The notes: a model not told the origin generated them from the letters alone. Counted from the stretch's first letter, positions 43,195 through 53,138 are shown. The stretch is DNA of 64,000 nt from Halomontanus rarus (GCF_017357405.1 NZ_CP071597.1:930001-994000), one strand, 5' to 3'. Numbers and translations: made by a program.

Positions 43195-43317
43195 TCAATT
43201 CTGGATCGTTTCGCCACAGTGACGACAGACGTCCGATTGCCACGGCACCGTTCTCTGGACCTCCTGTTCTTCGTCGCACTGCGGACAATATTCGACTTTT
43301 CCCATTTCACTTGACAT
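43195..43317 (-). CDS. 40-residue zinc-ribbon protein, copy 2
   Basis: It reads MSSEMGKVEYCPQCDEEQEV then QRTVPWQSDVCRHCGETIQN. It matches copy 1 in length, cysteine spacing and the T-V-P-W-Q core, so the pair arose by tandem duplication. The sequence TTAAGTACG sits at the same distance (about 45 bases) upstream as in copy 1. Confidence 0.7.
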   Translation of the reverse strand: MSSEMGKVEYCPQCDEEQEVQRTVPWQSDVCRHCGETIQN

Positions 43318-43528
43318 GGCTGGGGACCTCGCTCACGACGTACGTCCACTCGTCCGTACTTAATTATGGACGGAATAATTGCTGAAATTCACTGCCGGCG
43401 GAGAGATGTCTCAGGATACATACCACATTGGTCGGTGGAACTCGAGGAAGCCACGGTCGAGATGGACGGCGAACGGATCCCACGACGCGAACGGACTTCC
43501 TCGTGTGCGTCGATGACCGCTCGAGCGG

Positions 43529-44356
43529 TCACGTTGGAAGTTCGCTCTCAGTTCCGGTTCCGGTTTCGCTCTCACTCTCCGTCTCGACCTCGCTCTCACC
43601 CGCGGTCCGCTCGTCGGCATCGTCGTCCCCGCCCTCGACCGCTTGGTCCCCTCGCAACCGCCGTTCGGCTTCGTCCCGGTCTTCGGGGTAGCCGACGTCG
43701 ACCCGCCAGCCCTCGAGTCGGATCGCGTCGATCGTCCGCCCGCTCTGGATCAACAGGTCGATCGCCTCGCTGATCTCGTACTCGCCGCGATTGGACGGCT
43801 GGACGAGGTGGCAGGCGTGGAAGATCGCCGGGGTGAAGGTGTAGAAGCCGGTCATCACGAGGTTCGACGGCGGATCGTCGGGTTTCTCGACGACGTCGGT
43901 GATCTCGCCGTACTTGTTGGTGTCACAGACGCCGTATCGGTCCGCTTCCTCCCACGGCACTTCTTCGACCAGAAACGCCGCGTCCGCTCGGTCTTCCTGC
44001 TGGCGACGGACGACGTCCTCGAGGTTGGCCTCGAAGACGTTGTCGCCGAGGATGAGCATGAAGTCGTCGTCGATGTGTTCTTCGACAGTCAACAGTGCGT
44101 GTGCGAGTCCGTTCTGCTCGCGCTGGTGGCAGTAGGTTATCGGCACGCCCTCGTAGTCGTCGCCGTAGTGGTCGATAATCTTCTCTTTGAGGTAGCCGAC
44201 GACGACGATGAGTTCGTCGGTTCCGAGCTCGACGAGACGATCGAAACAGTGTGTGATCAGCGGCTTTCCATCTACTTCGACCATCCCTTTTGGTTTGTCG
44301 TCGGTGAGCGGTCGAAGTCTGGTCCCCTTTCCGGCGGCGAGAACGACTGATTTCAC
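43529..44356 (-). CDS. Sugar-phosphate nucleotidyltransferase, paralogue 1
   Basis: A 275-residue enzyme of the RmlA/GlmU-N type, starting with GTG 44356 (VKSVVLAAGKGTRLRPLTDD). The nucleotide-binding motif AAGKGTRLRPLTDDKPKGM and product-site motifs ILGDNVFE and VVEKPDDPPSNLVMTGFY are present. Such enzymes make NDP-sugars from sugar-1-phosphate. The C-terminus has a 40-residue Glu/Ser-rich acidic tail absent from its paralogue at 57853. It lies 66 bases after the epimerase gene and is probably in its operon. The exact sugar is not readable (thymidylyl- or uridylyltransferase). Confidence 0.9.
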   Translation of the reverse strand: MKSVVLAAGKGTRLRPLTDDKPKGMVEVDGKPLITHCFDRLVELGTDELIVVVGYLKEKIIDHYGDDYEGVPITYCHQREQNGLAHALLTVEEHIDDDFMLILGDNVFEANLEDVVRRQQEDRADAAFLVEEVPWEEADRYGVCDTNKYGEITDVVEKPDDPPSNLVMTGFYTFTPAIFHACHLVQPSNRGEYEISEAIDLLIQSGRTIDAIRLEGWRVDVGYPEDRDEAERRLRGDQAVEGGDDDADERTAGESEVETESESETGTGTESELPT

Positions 44357-44421
44357 GGTTGTAAATCGCACAGTGTCGGCCCTCTTAGTACTTTTTTCAC
44401 CGGAAGCGACGGGTCGCGATC

Positions 44422-45411
44422 TCAGGAGTTGAGAACGAGCGGTTCGTACCACTCGCGGTTGGTTTCGTACCAGTCGATAAACTGGGAGACGCCCTCGCGG
44501 ATCGTCGTCGACGGCTCGTATCCCAGCAGTTCGTTGGCCTTCGAGACGTCCGCGTGAGTGTGCTGGGCGTCGCCGGTCGGTTGCTCGGCGAACTCGAGGC
44601 CGAGCGAGGGGTCGATCTCGTCTCGAACGACTTCCGCGAGCGTTCGGATGTCGATGTTGTCCGTGCTGCCGACGTTCAGAATCTCGCCGTCGGCGGCGTC
44701 CTCGTCCAGGAGCGTTCGGTTCACGTCCACGATGTCGTCAGTGTACGTGAAATCGCGCGTCTGCGTCCCGTCACCGTAGACCACCGGCGGTTCGCCGTTC
44801 AGACACCGTGAGACGAAGTTACTAAAGGCCATGTTCGGCCGCATGCGCGGACCGTAGACGGTGAAATACCGCAGCGAGACCGTCGGCAGCCCGTAGATTT
44901 CGTGGTAGACGCGAGTGTACTGCTCGGCTGCGAGTTTCGAGACGCCGTAGGGGCTCACCGGCGTCTTCGGGTGCTCCTCTTCGTAGGGCAGGTACTCGGG
45001 TTTGCCGTACACCGAGGAGGAACTGGCGAGGACGACGCGTCTGATCCCGTCGTGATCGCGTGCCGCGTCGAGGACGTTCAGCGTCCCGCCGACGTTGATG
45101 TCGTTGGGCTTGCGCGGATTGTCGACGCTCGTCCGCACCCCCGCCTGTGCGGCCTGGTGGTAGACGATATCGACCTGCGAGACCAACTCGGTGACGAGTT
45201 CCTGATCGCGAACGTCGCCCTCGACGAACTCGTAGGAGCCGTCGCTCTCGTCGGCCGTCTCCCGAGCAATCTCGATCGAGTGCTCTTTGATGCCGACGTC
45301 GTAGTAGGGGTCGAGGTTGTCGAGGACGACCACGTCGTGGCCGTCGGCGACGAACGCTTCCGCGAGGTTTCCACCGATGAATCCGGCACCGCCCGTGACG
45401 AGAATTCTCAT
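44422..45411 (-). CDS. NAD-dependent sugar-nucleotide epimerase (UDP-glucose 4-epimerase-like)
   Basis: A 329-residue short-chain dehydrogenase-type enzyme: Rossmann motif VTGGAGFIGGNLAE, substrate-side SSSSVYG and the catalytic Y-x3-K in SPYGVSKLAAEQ. Followed by LRYFTVYGPRMRPNMAFSNF, it fits the GalE/WbpP-like epimerase group that interconverts UDP-sugars. It precedes a nucleotidyltransferase gene in the same direction. It may supply UDP-galactose/glucose conversion for the galT-galK genes at 58.7-61.2 kb, or serve surface glycan synthesis. Confidence 0.88.
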   Translation of the reverse strand: MRILVTGGAGFIGGNLAEAFVADGHDVVVLDNLDPYYDVGIKEHSIEIARETADESDGSYEFVEGDVRDQELVTELVSQVDIVYHQAAQAGVRTSVDNPRKPNDINVGGTLNVLDAARDHDGIRRVVLASSSSVYGKPEYLPYEEEHPKTPVSPYGVSKLAAEQYTRVYHEIYGLPTVSLRYFTVYGPRMRPNMAFSNFVSRCLNGEPPVVYGDGTQTRDFTYTDDIVDVNRTLLDEDAADGEILNVGSTDNIDIRTLAEVVRDEIDPSLGLEFAEQPTGDAQHTHADVSKANELLGYEPSTTIREGVSQFIDWYETNREWYEPLVLNS

Positions 45412-45705
45412 CGCGTCCGTCTACGGGCCGTAATCTGATAAATGGCGCAGACTGATCGCTCCGGATGGCACACGGTCGCGGAACTGAAACGGACCACGCG
45501 TCGTCTCGATCGCGGTCGGAAGCAACCGGCTCGAGATGGATGAGCGGATTTCGACTGGGGTCGACGGTGTGAGTCCGCGGTTGAGTCGGATCTATGAGCC
45601 CGAACGTGGAGCACCGATCGGCCGATCGACGAGCAGTCCGATCGTCTAACGAGACTGTCCGTTCGGGGAGAATGTTTATACCTGCCCGATGGCCACGTCT
45701 GGTCA
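45412..45705. other. Divergent promoter region of epimerase and subtilase genes
   Basis: It holds TTTATA at 45675-45680 for the subtilase gene. I see no gene in these 294 bases. Confidence 0.5.
45675..45680 (+). promoter_or_regulatory. TATA box of the subtilase-cohesin operon
   Basis: TTTATA lies 26-31 bases before ATG 45706, the leaderless arrangement. Confidence 0.6.
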
Positions 45706-48700
45706 ATGCGAACGATGCCGGGCGACGGTCGGTCGAGAACCGCCGTAGTGCTGACCGCAGTAGTGATGCTCTCTCTGTCTCTCTCCCTGCCGCTTTTCGC
45801 GCCGATCGGAACTGGTGGTGCGACCAGTGGAAACACGGCGATGAACGATTCACTGGTCCCGGCTTCCGGTGGCGACCCGGCACCGCTGGACGCGGAACTC
45901 GAGACCGACGACGGAACGGTCGAGGTGCTCGTCCGACTCGAGGAAGTCGACCAGACGGTCCTCGCACGGAATCACGACGGCGTCGACGCGTTGCAATCAC
46001 ACGCGAACGCCACGCAGGAACCGTTCGAACGATACGTCGAGGCGACCGACGGAATCGAACTCGAGAACCGCTTTTGGCTCTCGAACGCCCTTCTGGTGAA
46101 CGTCGATACCGACACGCACGGCCTTGAGCGACTCGCCCGACTCGAGGGTGTTACGGGCGTGCACGCGAATCACGAGGTTCACCTTCCGGAGCCAGAACTG
46201 GCTCCCTCTACTGGGACGGCCGACTCGAGCGTCCAGGCGACCGCGTATCAGACGACGTACGGACTCGAACAGATCAACGCACCGGACGTCTGGGCCGACT
46301 ACGGGACGAAAGGCGAGGGCGTCTCAGTGGCGGTTCTCGACACCGGCGTCGACCCCGACCACCCGGATATCGAAATCGCCTCCGAGAACTGGGCGGAGTT
46401 TGAGCGTGACGGGAGTGAAGATACGGAGAGTACACCCTACGACACTCTGGGGCACGGAACGCACGTCTCCGGGACGGTGACCGGCGGCGACAGCTCGGGC
46501 GCGTATATCGGCGTCGCTCCCGGGGCGACGCTGATGCACGGCAAAGTACTCGGTGAGGATGGCGGCAACACTGCGCAGGTGATTGCCGGCATGGAGTGGG
46601 CCGTGCAAGCGGATGCCGACGTCATTAGTCTGAGTCTCGGCGCCGATGGATACGACGACACGCTCCTCGAGGCCGTTCAGAACGCCCACGCGGCGGACGT
46701 ACTCGTCGTCGCCGCCGCGGGGAACGCCGGTGAAGGGACGACGGGGTCACCGGCGAATTTGTACGACTCCTTCGCGATCGGTGCGTCCGACTCGGACGGG
46801 AATATCGCGGACTTCTCGGGCGGCGAAGAGATCGTCACGGACGACGTGTGGGATAGCCCGCCCGAACACTGGCCCGAGACGTACGTCGTTCCGGACGTCG
46901 CGGCGCCCGGAGTACGAATCGTCAGTTCGATCCCCGGTGGCGGCTACGAACGGCAGTCCGGGACGTCGATGGCAACACCGCACGTCTCCGGAACGGCCGC
47001 ACTGATGCTCGGCGCGTCGAACGGCGAACTCGAACTCGACGAGATCACGGCTAGCCTCGAGGAAACCGCCCGGAAACCCGACGGAGAACCCGAAGCGCAA
47101 GATGTTCGATACGGTCACGGAATCGTCGATGCGTTCGCGGCCACCGAACGCGCAGTCGCCGACAGTACCATCGCCGGGACGGTCACCGACGCCGACGGTA
47201 CCCCTCTCGAGAACGTGCGCGTCACACTCGAGACGGGACTGGGGACGACCACCGACGAGAACGGCGCGTACGAACTCTCTGCCCGGTCGGGTGAACGGAC
47301 CGTGACTGCCGAAAAATCCGGCTACAAAACCTCAGAGAGACGGATCACGGTCGAGGAGGGGGCGCGGACGACGCACGATATCTCGCTCGACGAGTTCCAC
47401 GACGTGGCATCGTTCTCCGGGACCGTCGACCTCGCCGGCGAACCGGCACCTGAAGGTACGACCGTGATCGCACACGTCGACGGCGAATCGCGAGGGACGA
47501 CGTCCGTCGCGACGGACGGCCGGTACGCCACCTCGTCTGATCCGCTGCTCGTCGACGGAGTGGCCGGCGACGACGAGGGACGGACGATCACCTTCACCGT
47601 CGACGGAATGCCCGTCGAAGAAACGGCGACGTGGGCGAACGGAACGACCGAGGACCTCGATCTCACCGTCGCCACGGGTGATCTCGAGGGAACGGTCACG
47701 GCCATATCCTATACCGAGCCGATCGCGGACGCGACGGTCGTCCTTCGAGATAGTCGCAGCACAGATGTCGACCGAGCGACGACGACCAAAACGGGCGCGT
47801 ACGAGTTCACGAACCTGGTCCCCGGCGAATACGCGATCGACGTCAGGGCACCCGGATTCGAGAGCGTGAACCGAGACGCACTCGAAGTGGACGGTGGCGT
47901 CGACGAGCCGCCGACGCGGGCGAACGTCTCGCTGTCGGGTGCCGCTTCGATCGTCGGAACCGTCGACGACGCGCTGAACGACCCGGTTGCGAACGCGACG
48001 GTCACGGCAACCGGCGAGTACGGCGCGTCCGAAACGACGACCGACGACGATGGAACGTACGGCTTCGACGACCTTCCGGGAACCGGCGGGTACACCGTGG
48101 AGGCGACAGCCGACGGTTACGTCGCCGCCAACGCGTCGACGCCGCTCGAGTCGAACGAGACGAAAACGGTCGATCTCACGCTCGACTACGAGGATGCGTT
48201 CTTCCATCTCACCGACCTCGAGGTGCCGGAGAGCGTCGACCAGGGTGAATCGGTCGTCGTGAACGCGACGATCGAGAACGTCGGCACGGCGAACGGGACG
48301 CGGACGGTGACGCTCGAAATCGTCGGCGAGAACGACACCGACGAGACCGTTCTCGAACTGGGCCCGGGAGAGGCCGAGACGGTGGGCCTCGAGTGGGCGA
48401 CCGGTGACGGCGATCTCGATTCCTACGACGTCACCGTCCGAACGGACGACGACGAGCGGTCGGCTTCCGTCGTCGTCAGAGCTCCCGACGGACCGCCGCC
48501 GATCGTCGGCGACGCACCACCGCAGGACACGACCGGTGACGGTCTGTACGACGATCTCAACGGGGACGGGGAGCTGACGGTGAGCGACGTGCAGGTACTC
48601 TACGACCGTTGCGATTCCGACGAAGTGCGAGCCCACGCGTACGCGTTCGACTTCAGCGGAAACGGTACCGTTAGCGTTCAGGATGTACAAGCGCTCTACA

Positions 48701-48720
48701 CACAACTGACGGAGGCCTGA
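45706..48720 (+). CDS. Secreted subtilisin-like protease with C-terminal dockerin
   Basis: A 1004-residue exported S8 protease. After a signal peptide (TAVVLTAVVMLSLSLSLPLF) come an I9-type propeptide, then the catalytic domain with D212 (AVLDTGVDPDHPD), H250 (GHGTHVSGT) and S421 (SGTSMATPHVSG). Next are about four carboxypeptidase-regulatory-like beta domains (TVTDADGTPLENVRV and similar), a CARDB-like domain (TIENVGTANGTRTVTL) and a C-terminal type I dockerin with two calcium-binding repeats: DLNGDGELTVSDVQVLYD and DFSGNGTVSVQDVQALYT. The next gene, overlapping by one base, encodes cohesin-like domains with a surface anchor. This suggests the protease is held on the cell surface through the dockerin. 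Confidence 0.9.
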   Translation: MRTMPGDGRSRTAVVLTAVVMLSLSLSLPLFAPIGTGGATSGNTAMNDSLVPASGGDPAPLDAELETDDGTVEVLVRLEEVDQTVLARNHDGVDALQSHANATQEPFERYVEATDGIELENRFWLSNALLVNVDTDTHGLERLARLEGVTGVHANHEVHLPEPELAPSTGTADSSVQATAYQTTYGLEQINAPDVWADYGTKGEGVSVAVLDTGVDPDHPDIEIASENWAEFERDGSEDTESTPYDTLGHGTHVSGTVTGGDSSGAYIGVAPGATLMHGKVLGEDGGNTAQVIAGMEWAVQADADVISLSLGADGYDDTLLEAVQNAHAADVLVVAAAGNAGEGTTGSPANLYDSFAIGASDSDGNIADFSGGEEIVTDDVWDSPPEHWPETYVVPDVAAPGVRIVSSIPGGGYERQSGTSMATPHVSGTAALMLGASNGELELDEITASLEETARKPDGEPEAQDVRYGHGIVDAFAATERAVADSTIAGTVTDADGTPLENVRVTLETGLGTTTDENGAYELSARSGERTVTAEKSGYKTSERRITVEEGARTTHDISLDEFHDVASFSGTVDLAGEPAPEGTTVIAHVDGESRGTTSVATDGRYATSSDPLLVDGVAGDDEGRTITFTVDGMPVEETATWANGTTEDLDLTVATGDLEGTVTAISYTEPIADATVVLRDSRSTDVDRATTTKTGAYEFTNLVPGEYAIDVRAPGFESVNRDALEVDGGVDEPPTRANVSLSGAASIVGTVDDALNDPVANATVTATGEYGASETTTDDDGTYGFDDLPGTGGYTVEATADGYVAANASTPLESNETKTVDLTLDYEDAFFHLTDLEVPESVDQGESVVVNATIENVGTANGTRTVTLEIVGENDTDETVLELGPGEAETVGLEWATGDGDLDSYDVTVRTDDDERSASVVVRAPDGPPPIVGDAPPQDTTGDGLYDDLNGDGELTVSDVQVLYDRCDSDEVRAHAYAFDFSGNGTVSVQDVQALYTQLTEA

Positions 48721-50246
48721 TGATGGGAGACACAGTCGAACGCTCGAACGGACGGACGGGACGTCGGCGACGATACCGCCTCGTCTTCGTCGTGATCGGA
48801 ATCTTCGTGTTCGCGGGGGGAGCAGTCGTTCCGGTCGGCGGCGCGCACGCGGCGAATACGGCAGTCGACGCGACGGACACGGCGAACACCACGGTCGACG
48901 TCGATATATCCACACCGGGATCGATCGAAGCCGGTACGACAGCGAACGCGACAGTGGTTGCCAGCGGTGCCGAGAACGGGATCAGTACGTACGAAGTCAC
49001 GGTGGCCGTCACCGACGCGAGCGTCGCCACGCTCGACGATGCCGAGGTTCACTCCCCAAGCGATGGCGACGGTCCGATCGCGGATATCGAGCCGGCAGCC
49101 GACGGCTCGGCACTCACGGTCACGGTCGCACTGCTGGATTCGACCCACGATCCGGCCGACGAGATCGAACTCTTCGACGTCGCGGTGACCGGGCAGGCTG
49201 GCGGTGAGACCGCTCTCGAGGTCACGGAGGTGCGGGACCTGTCGGATCTCGACGTCGACGAGTACGAGCTCGGTCAGCGCGGCGAGACGGCCGTAACGGT
49301 GGTCGATCCGGAGCAGACACTCGCGGTGTCCGGACCGGCGCAACTGGACGAGGGCGACAGCGCGAACGCGACGGTTTCGATAACGGGTGCCGACGACGGA
49401 ATCAGCGCGTACGAACTGACGCTCGCGGTCAACGACAGTGACCGTGCAACGCTAGGCAACGTCTCCGTCCACGCCGAGGGTGAGGACGGACCGATGGTCA
49501 CCACCGATCGTTCCGCGGACGGATCGAGCGTCACGGTCACCGCGGCGTTACTCGACGCCGTCCACGAACCGTCGGCGGAAACCGACCTGATCGACGTCAC
49601 GATCACCGGACGGGAAGCGGGGGCCGTCGAACTCGCGGTCACCGACGTCAGTGACGTGACGTCCCTCGACCACCGGCAGTACGACGTCAGTACGCGCACG
49701 CTGGTCGTCGACGTCACCGGTCGATCTGGCGGCGGCGGCTTCCAGCTTCCGGAACCGGCCGACACGTCGGACTCGAGCGACGACGAGCCGGCCGCCTTCG
49801 AACTCGGCCCCGTCGACAGTCCCGACGAGAGTACCGTCGGTGAGAACGTCTCGGTCGCCGTTCCGATCGAGAACGTCGGCGGGGAGGACGGAACTGTAAA
49901 CGTCTCCGTCTCCCTCGACGGGACCGTCTACGACGTCACGGGCGTTGCGGTCGCCAGCGGGACGACGGAGACTACCGTCGTCGACGTGACGATTCCCGAC
50001 CTTCCGGGCGAGTACCAACTCGTCGTTCGGGCGGCCGCCGACGAGTCCACGACCGTGCTGACGGCCGTCGACGACCGGACTGACCGAACGGATGCGAAAT
50101 CGACACCCGAAACCGAACCGACGGATTCGACCACCGACGAGGACGAATCGACGCCCGCCGGTGACAGCCTGCCCGGCTTCGGTGCGATCGCAGCGCTGGG
50201 GGCAGTTCTTGCGACGGTGGTCCTCCACCGACGGCGCGAAACGTAG
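48720..50246 (+). CDS. PGF-CTERM-anchored protein with two cohesin-like domains
   Basis: A 508-residue exported protein (ATG 48720 or 48723). After a signal helix (LVFVVIGIFVFAGGAVVPV) it has two homologous domains of about 130 residues: the first near ENGISTYEVTVAVTDASVAT, the second near DDGISAYELTLAVNDSDRAT. They resemble cohesins in their G-I-S-x-Y-E core and LFDVAVTGQAGG-type strand. A CARDB-like domain (ENVGGEDGTVNVSVSL), a Thr/Asp-rich linker and a PGF-CTERM signal (LPGFGAIAALGAVLATVVLH) follow. Encoded directly after a dockerin protease, it probably serves as its surface receptor. Confidence 0.75.
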   Translation: MMGDTVERSNGRTGRRRRYRLVFVVIGIFVFAGGAVVPVGGAHAANTAVDATDTANTTVDVDISTPGSIEAGTTANATVVASGAENGISTYEVTVAVTDASVATLDDAEVHSPSDGDGPIADIEPAADGSALTVTVALLDSTHDPADEIELFDVAVTGQAGGETALEVTEVRDLSDLDVDEYELGQRGETAVTVVDPEQTLAVSGPAQLDEGDSANATVSITGADDGISAYELTLAVNDSDRATLGNVSVHAEGEDGPMVTTDRSADGSSVTVTAALLDAVHEPSAETDLIDVTITGREAGAVELAVTDVSDVTSLDHRQYDVSTRTLVVDVTGRSGGGGFQLPEPADTSDSSDDEPAAFELGPVDSPDESTVGENVSVAVPIENVGGEDGTVNVSVSLDGTVYDVTGVAVASGTTETTVVDVTIPDLPGEYQLVVRAAADESTTVLTAVDDRTDRTDAKSTPETEPTDSTTDEDESTPAGDSLPGFGAIAALGAVLATVVLHRRRET

Positions 50247-50743
50247 TCGTCGGGTCACACCTCTCGTGGATTCGCTTCTCACGTTCGACGAGTTCCCCGA
50301 ACAATATCACTCGACCCGCTCGCAGTCGCCCTCGAGGGTCGTGACCCGATTCGTTCGATCCACCACAAAGACGCGGATACAGGCTGGATCCGCCATCGAG
50401 TACGCGGAGCGGTTTCAGGACCCTCCCCACTGGCCGCTCACCGCCCGACTCGAGATGCTGACCTCGAACGCTTCCGGAGGCGACCGGAGTGCGCTCTCGG
50501 CAGTTCTAAAGTATCCGATTAGTGTCGGAAATCCCCATCCGAATTTTCACGCCACCTTCGAGAGAAACAGACCGTGTACCGTTCAGAATCGACTAACTGA
50601 CTCTGGACGGTTCGAACGTATATTTTACATCTAAATGGTTCCGGATTGATAGACTCCACGACGACCGTTCACCCGTCGTGAATTATCTGACAATGAGGAG
50701 AGAGGATGTGGTTTTATGCGAGCGTTTGACATAGGGGAGAGAG
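50247..50743. other. Intergenic region
   Basis: No gene is recognised in these 497 bases. There is a seven-base inverted repeat CACGACG ... CGTCGTG at 50657-50680 and a TATA-like TTTTATG at 50711-50717 ahead of the gene at 50744. Confidence 0.5.
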
Positions 50744-51154
50744 ATGGCCTACCAGGGGATGATCCGACGCACGATTTCGAGACGCGGCCAGCTGTCGGTT
50801 CCCGAGGCGCTCGAGTCGGCGGGCGTCGTTTCCGTCGACGAACCGGCCGTGTGGGGAACCCTCGACGACGGCGTGCTGGCGATCCTCAGTCGCACTCGAG
50901 ACGTGATCGATACGCATCCCAATCTGTCGGTCGCCGGGACGTCGGTACCGGACCCGGCGAGGGTTCTCGCGGTTCCGGTTCCGATTTTCGAGGCGGTCGA
51001 CGGGATCGACCCCGGCGAGCCGATCGTATTCGTTTCGACACAGCCCTTATCTACGAGGGGAGCGGTCGCCATCGTCCCCGAACGGGAGTTCTCGGCCCAC
51101 GAGTCGAGACCGATGACGTCGTTAGCGCGACTAGAGCGGGAAGACGGGTCGTGA
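50744..51154 (+). CDS. Hypothetical protein
   Basis: A 136-residue protein (MAYQGMIRRTISRRGQLSVP). Its N-terminal segment, with RGQLSVPEALESAGVVSVDE, loosely recalls the loop of small swapped-hairpin regulators, but I cannot assign it. The later part (PDPARVLAVPVPIFEAVDGI, GEPIVFVSTQPLSTRGA) is regular and haloarchaeal in composition. A TATA-like TTTTATG lies 27-33 bases upstream of ATG 50744. It is single, without operon partners. Confidence 0.55.
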   Translation: MAYQGMIRRTISRRGQLSVPEALESAGVVSVDEPAVWGTLDDGVLAILSRTRDVIDTHPNLSVAGTSVPDPARVLAVPVPIFEAVDGIDPGEPIVFVSTQPLSTRGAVAIVPEREFSAHESRPMTSLARLEREDGS

Positions 51155-51359
51155 GCGACGTCCGGACGTCGTCGAACTGGCCGAACAAGCGGGACAGAAA
51201 GATGTGTGCGTTCTCCAATTGGAGTCGACGCAGCGACCCGTGCGAGTGAACCCATCGATTGGTTCGCAGGAGGTGCGTGCTCTGGACCGTTCGGCCCGAT
51301 TAGTTATTTCACCGGCCTGGTTTGTGTCGGCCTCGGCTTCGCCCTCGACCGGGGTTGTT

Positions 51360-53138
51360 TTACCCCCACCCGGATTTGTCGGAATGCTCTCGATCGGGGT
51401 CGTCGGAGCAGCTTCGCCACGGGTTGTCGGTTTCGTCTTCGGCGACGACCTCGAAGGGACGCATCATGTCGTGTTCCTCGTGCTCGAGGACGTGGCAGTG
51501 GAACGGGTACGTTCCGGGGAAGTCCCCGAACTGTACCGCGATTCGGACGGTCTCGCCCGGGTTGACCCGAACGACGTCCTTGCCGCCTCGCTCGTTCGGA
51601 AGGGGACCCGTCGAGTGGTCCGTGTCGTGCCCGTCCTCACCTTCCGTATCACCGTGGTCGCCGTGGCGTTCGCGATCGATGACCTCGAACTCGACGAGGT
51701 GGAGGTGGATCGGGTGGGTGTGATGATCGTCGTTTACGAGTTCCCAGATTTCGGTCGATCCGAGCTCCGGTTGGAAGTCTACGGGGTCACCCCAGCGCTT
51801 GCCGTTCAGCGTGTGGATCATGAGACCATTGTCCATGTCCATGTCCATCTCCATGGTAACCTCCCGCGTCACCTCCGCGTCGTCCGGATCCGGACCGTTG
51901 CGCTCCGGAAGCGTCAGGTTGGTGGGGTCGACACTAGTATCCGGTCGCTCGAGTTCGTCGGCCACCTGAATCTGCATGATTTCGGGAAGCTGAGGATGGC
52001 TCTCAGTATTGTCACCGTGGTCCATGCCACCCGCGTACGGGAACTCGGCGTCGTTGGTGACGGTGAGCGTCTCCCCGGCGTACTCGGAGAAGTCGACGAT
52101 GACGTCCGCTCGCTCGAACGGAGCTAGCACGAGCGAGTGGAGGTCCCCGTGGTGGTCGATGGAAACGACCTCCTCCAGGAACCCGTGACCTGGCGAAATC
52201 TGATGGATGGTTGGGACGCTACCGTGCGCGACACTGTCGTCGTTGTCCAGGCCAAGGTCGTACGTCCGGGCGTTGGACGCGTTGATGATCCGGAACCGGT
52301 ACCGTCTGGGCTCGACCTCGAGCGAGGGCCACGCGGCCCCGTTGACGGTTGCGGTGTCTCCGCTGACGTTTGCCATGAACATCTTCGGGTACTGGAGCGA
52401 GCCGTCCTCGTCGAACGACCGATCAGCCAGCACGAGCGGAATGTCGTACTCGCCGTCCGGCAGGTTGAGTCGCTTTTCCTCGCGGCTTCGGATGTAGTAG
52501 GGACCCACCAGCCCGGCGTAGTTGTTGAGTCGGGTCAGTCCTCGAGTGTGATCGTGGTACGTCGACGTCAGTCGGGACTGTCGGTTCGGGAGCACCTGGA
52601 CGTCCCTGGCACGTCGGGGACCCTCGACCCCGTCGGGGGAGATCCACATGTCGGCCTGACCGTCGCTCTCGGGCGGGACGTTGAGTCCGTGAAAGTGAGT
52701 GGAGTTGCGCACCTCCGGGACCTCACCGTCGTAGCCGACGTAGTTCTCCGTGGTTGTCCCGTCGATTCGCTCGTCCACCTCGAACAGGTGCTCGTCCGGA
52801 AGTTGGCTGTTGTCGACTTCGACCGCCAGCGGCCGTCCGCGACGACCCGCGATGATCGGGCCGGGGAACTGGCCGTCGAATCCCCAGATTACGGTGTCCG
52901 GGAGGTCGGGATGGAAACTGTGCGTTGTTTCCTGTATCTCGACCTCGTGATGCTCGACGCCCCATCGTCTACTGTCGGGTTCCCGTTCCTCTGGAATCGG
53001 CAAGGACTGGACGTACTTCTCGAGATCGGGCGACGATTCCTCCCCCATGGCCACCGCACCTGAAACTCCCGTAACTCCGAGAAGACCAGCCACCCCCCCT
53101 GCAGCGAGCAACTTTCTTCTGGATATCTGGTCAGTCAT
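51360..53138 (-). CDS. Multicopper oxidase, laccase/CotA-like, Tat-exported
   Basis: A 592-residue protein starting at ATG 53138 (MTDQISRRKLLAAGG), with the Tat motif SRRKLL. Three cupredoxin-like domains and the four copper motifs are visible: STHFHGLNVP, TYHDHTRGL, HPIHLHLVEFEV and PFHCHVLEHEEHDMM. It probably oxidises phenols, metal ions or, like bilirubin oxidase/CotA, other donors while reducing oxygen to water. The loop VTMEMDMDMDNGLM is Met/Asp-rich and another loop is His/Asp-rich (RERHGDHGDTEGEDGHDTDH), both possible extra metal sites. A chemotaxis transducer gene is divergent from it. Confidence 0.9.
   Translation of the reverse strand: MTDQISRRKLLAAGGVAGLLGVTGVSGAVAMGEESSPDLEKYVQSLPIPEEREPDSRRWGVEHHEVEIQETTHSFHPDLPDTVIWGFDGQFPGPIIAGRRGRPLAVEVDNSQLPDEHLFEVDERIDGTTTENYVGYDGEVPEVRNSTHFHGLNVPPESDGQADMWISPDGVEGPRRARDVQVLPNRQSRLTSTYHDHTRGLTRLNNYAGLVGPYYIRSREEKRLNLPDGEYDIPLVLADRSFDEDGSLQYPKMFMANVSGDTATVNGAAWPSLEVEPRRYRFRIINASNARTYDLGLDNDDSVAHGSVPTIHQISPGHGFLEEVVSIDHHGDLHSLVLAPFERADVIVDFSEYAGETLTVTNDAEFPYAGGMDHGDNTESHPQLPEIMQIQVADELERPDTSVDPTNLTLPERNGPDPDDAEVTREVTMEMDMDMDNGLMIHTLNGKRWGDPVDFQPELGSTEIWELVNDDHHTHPIHLHLVEFEVIDRERHGDHGDTEGEDGHDTDHSTGPLPNERGGKDVVRVNPGETVRIAVQFGDFPGTYPFHCHVLEHEEHDMMRPFEVVAEDETDNPWRSCSDDPDREHSDKSGWG

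Noticed and set aside
50400..50640. Open plus-strand frame after the cohesin-like gene
   Set aside because: It continues an out-of-frame shadow of the preceding gene and has no conserved pattern.
51155..51359. Hydrophobic fragment (ISYFTGLVCVGLGFALD) before the multicopper oxidase gene
   Set aside because: No good start, and the frame runs antisense into the oxidase; probably chance.
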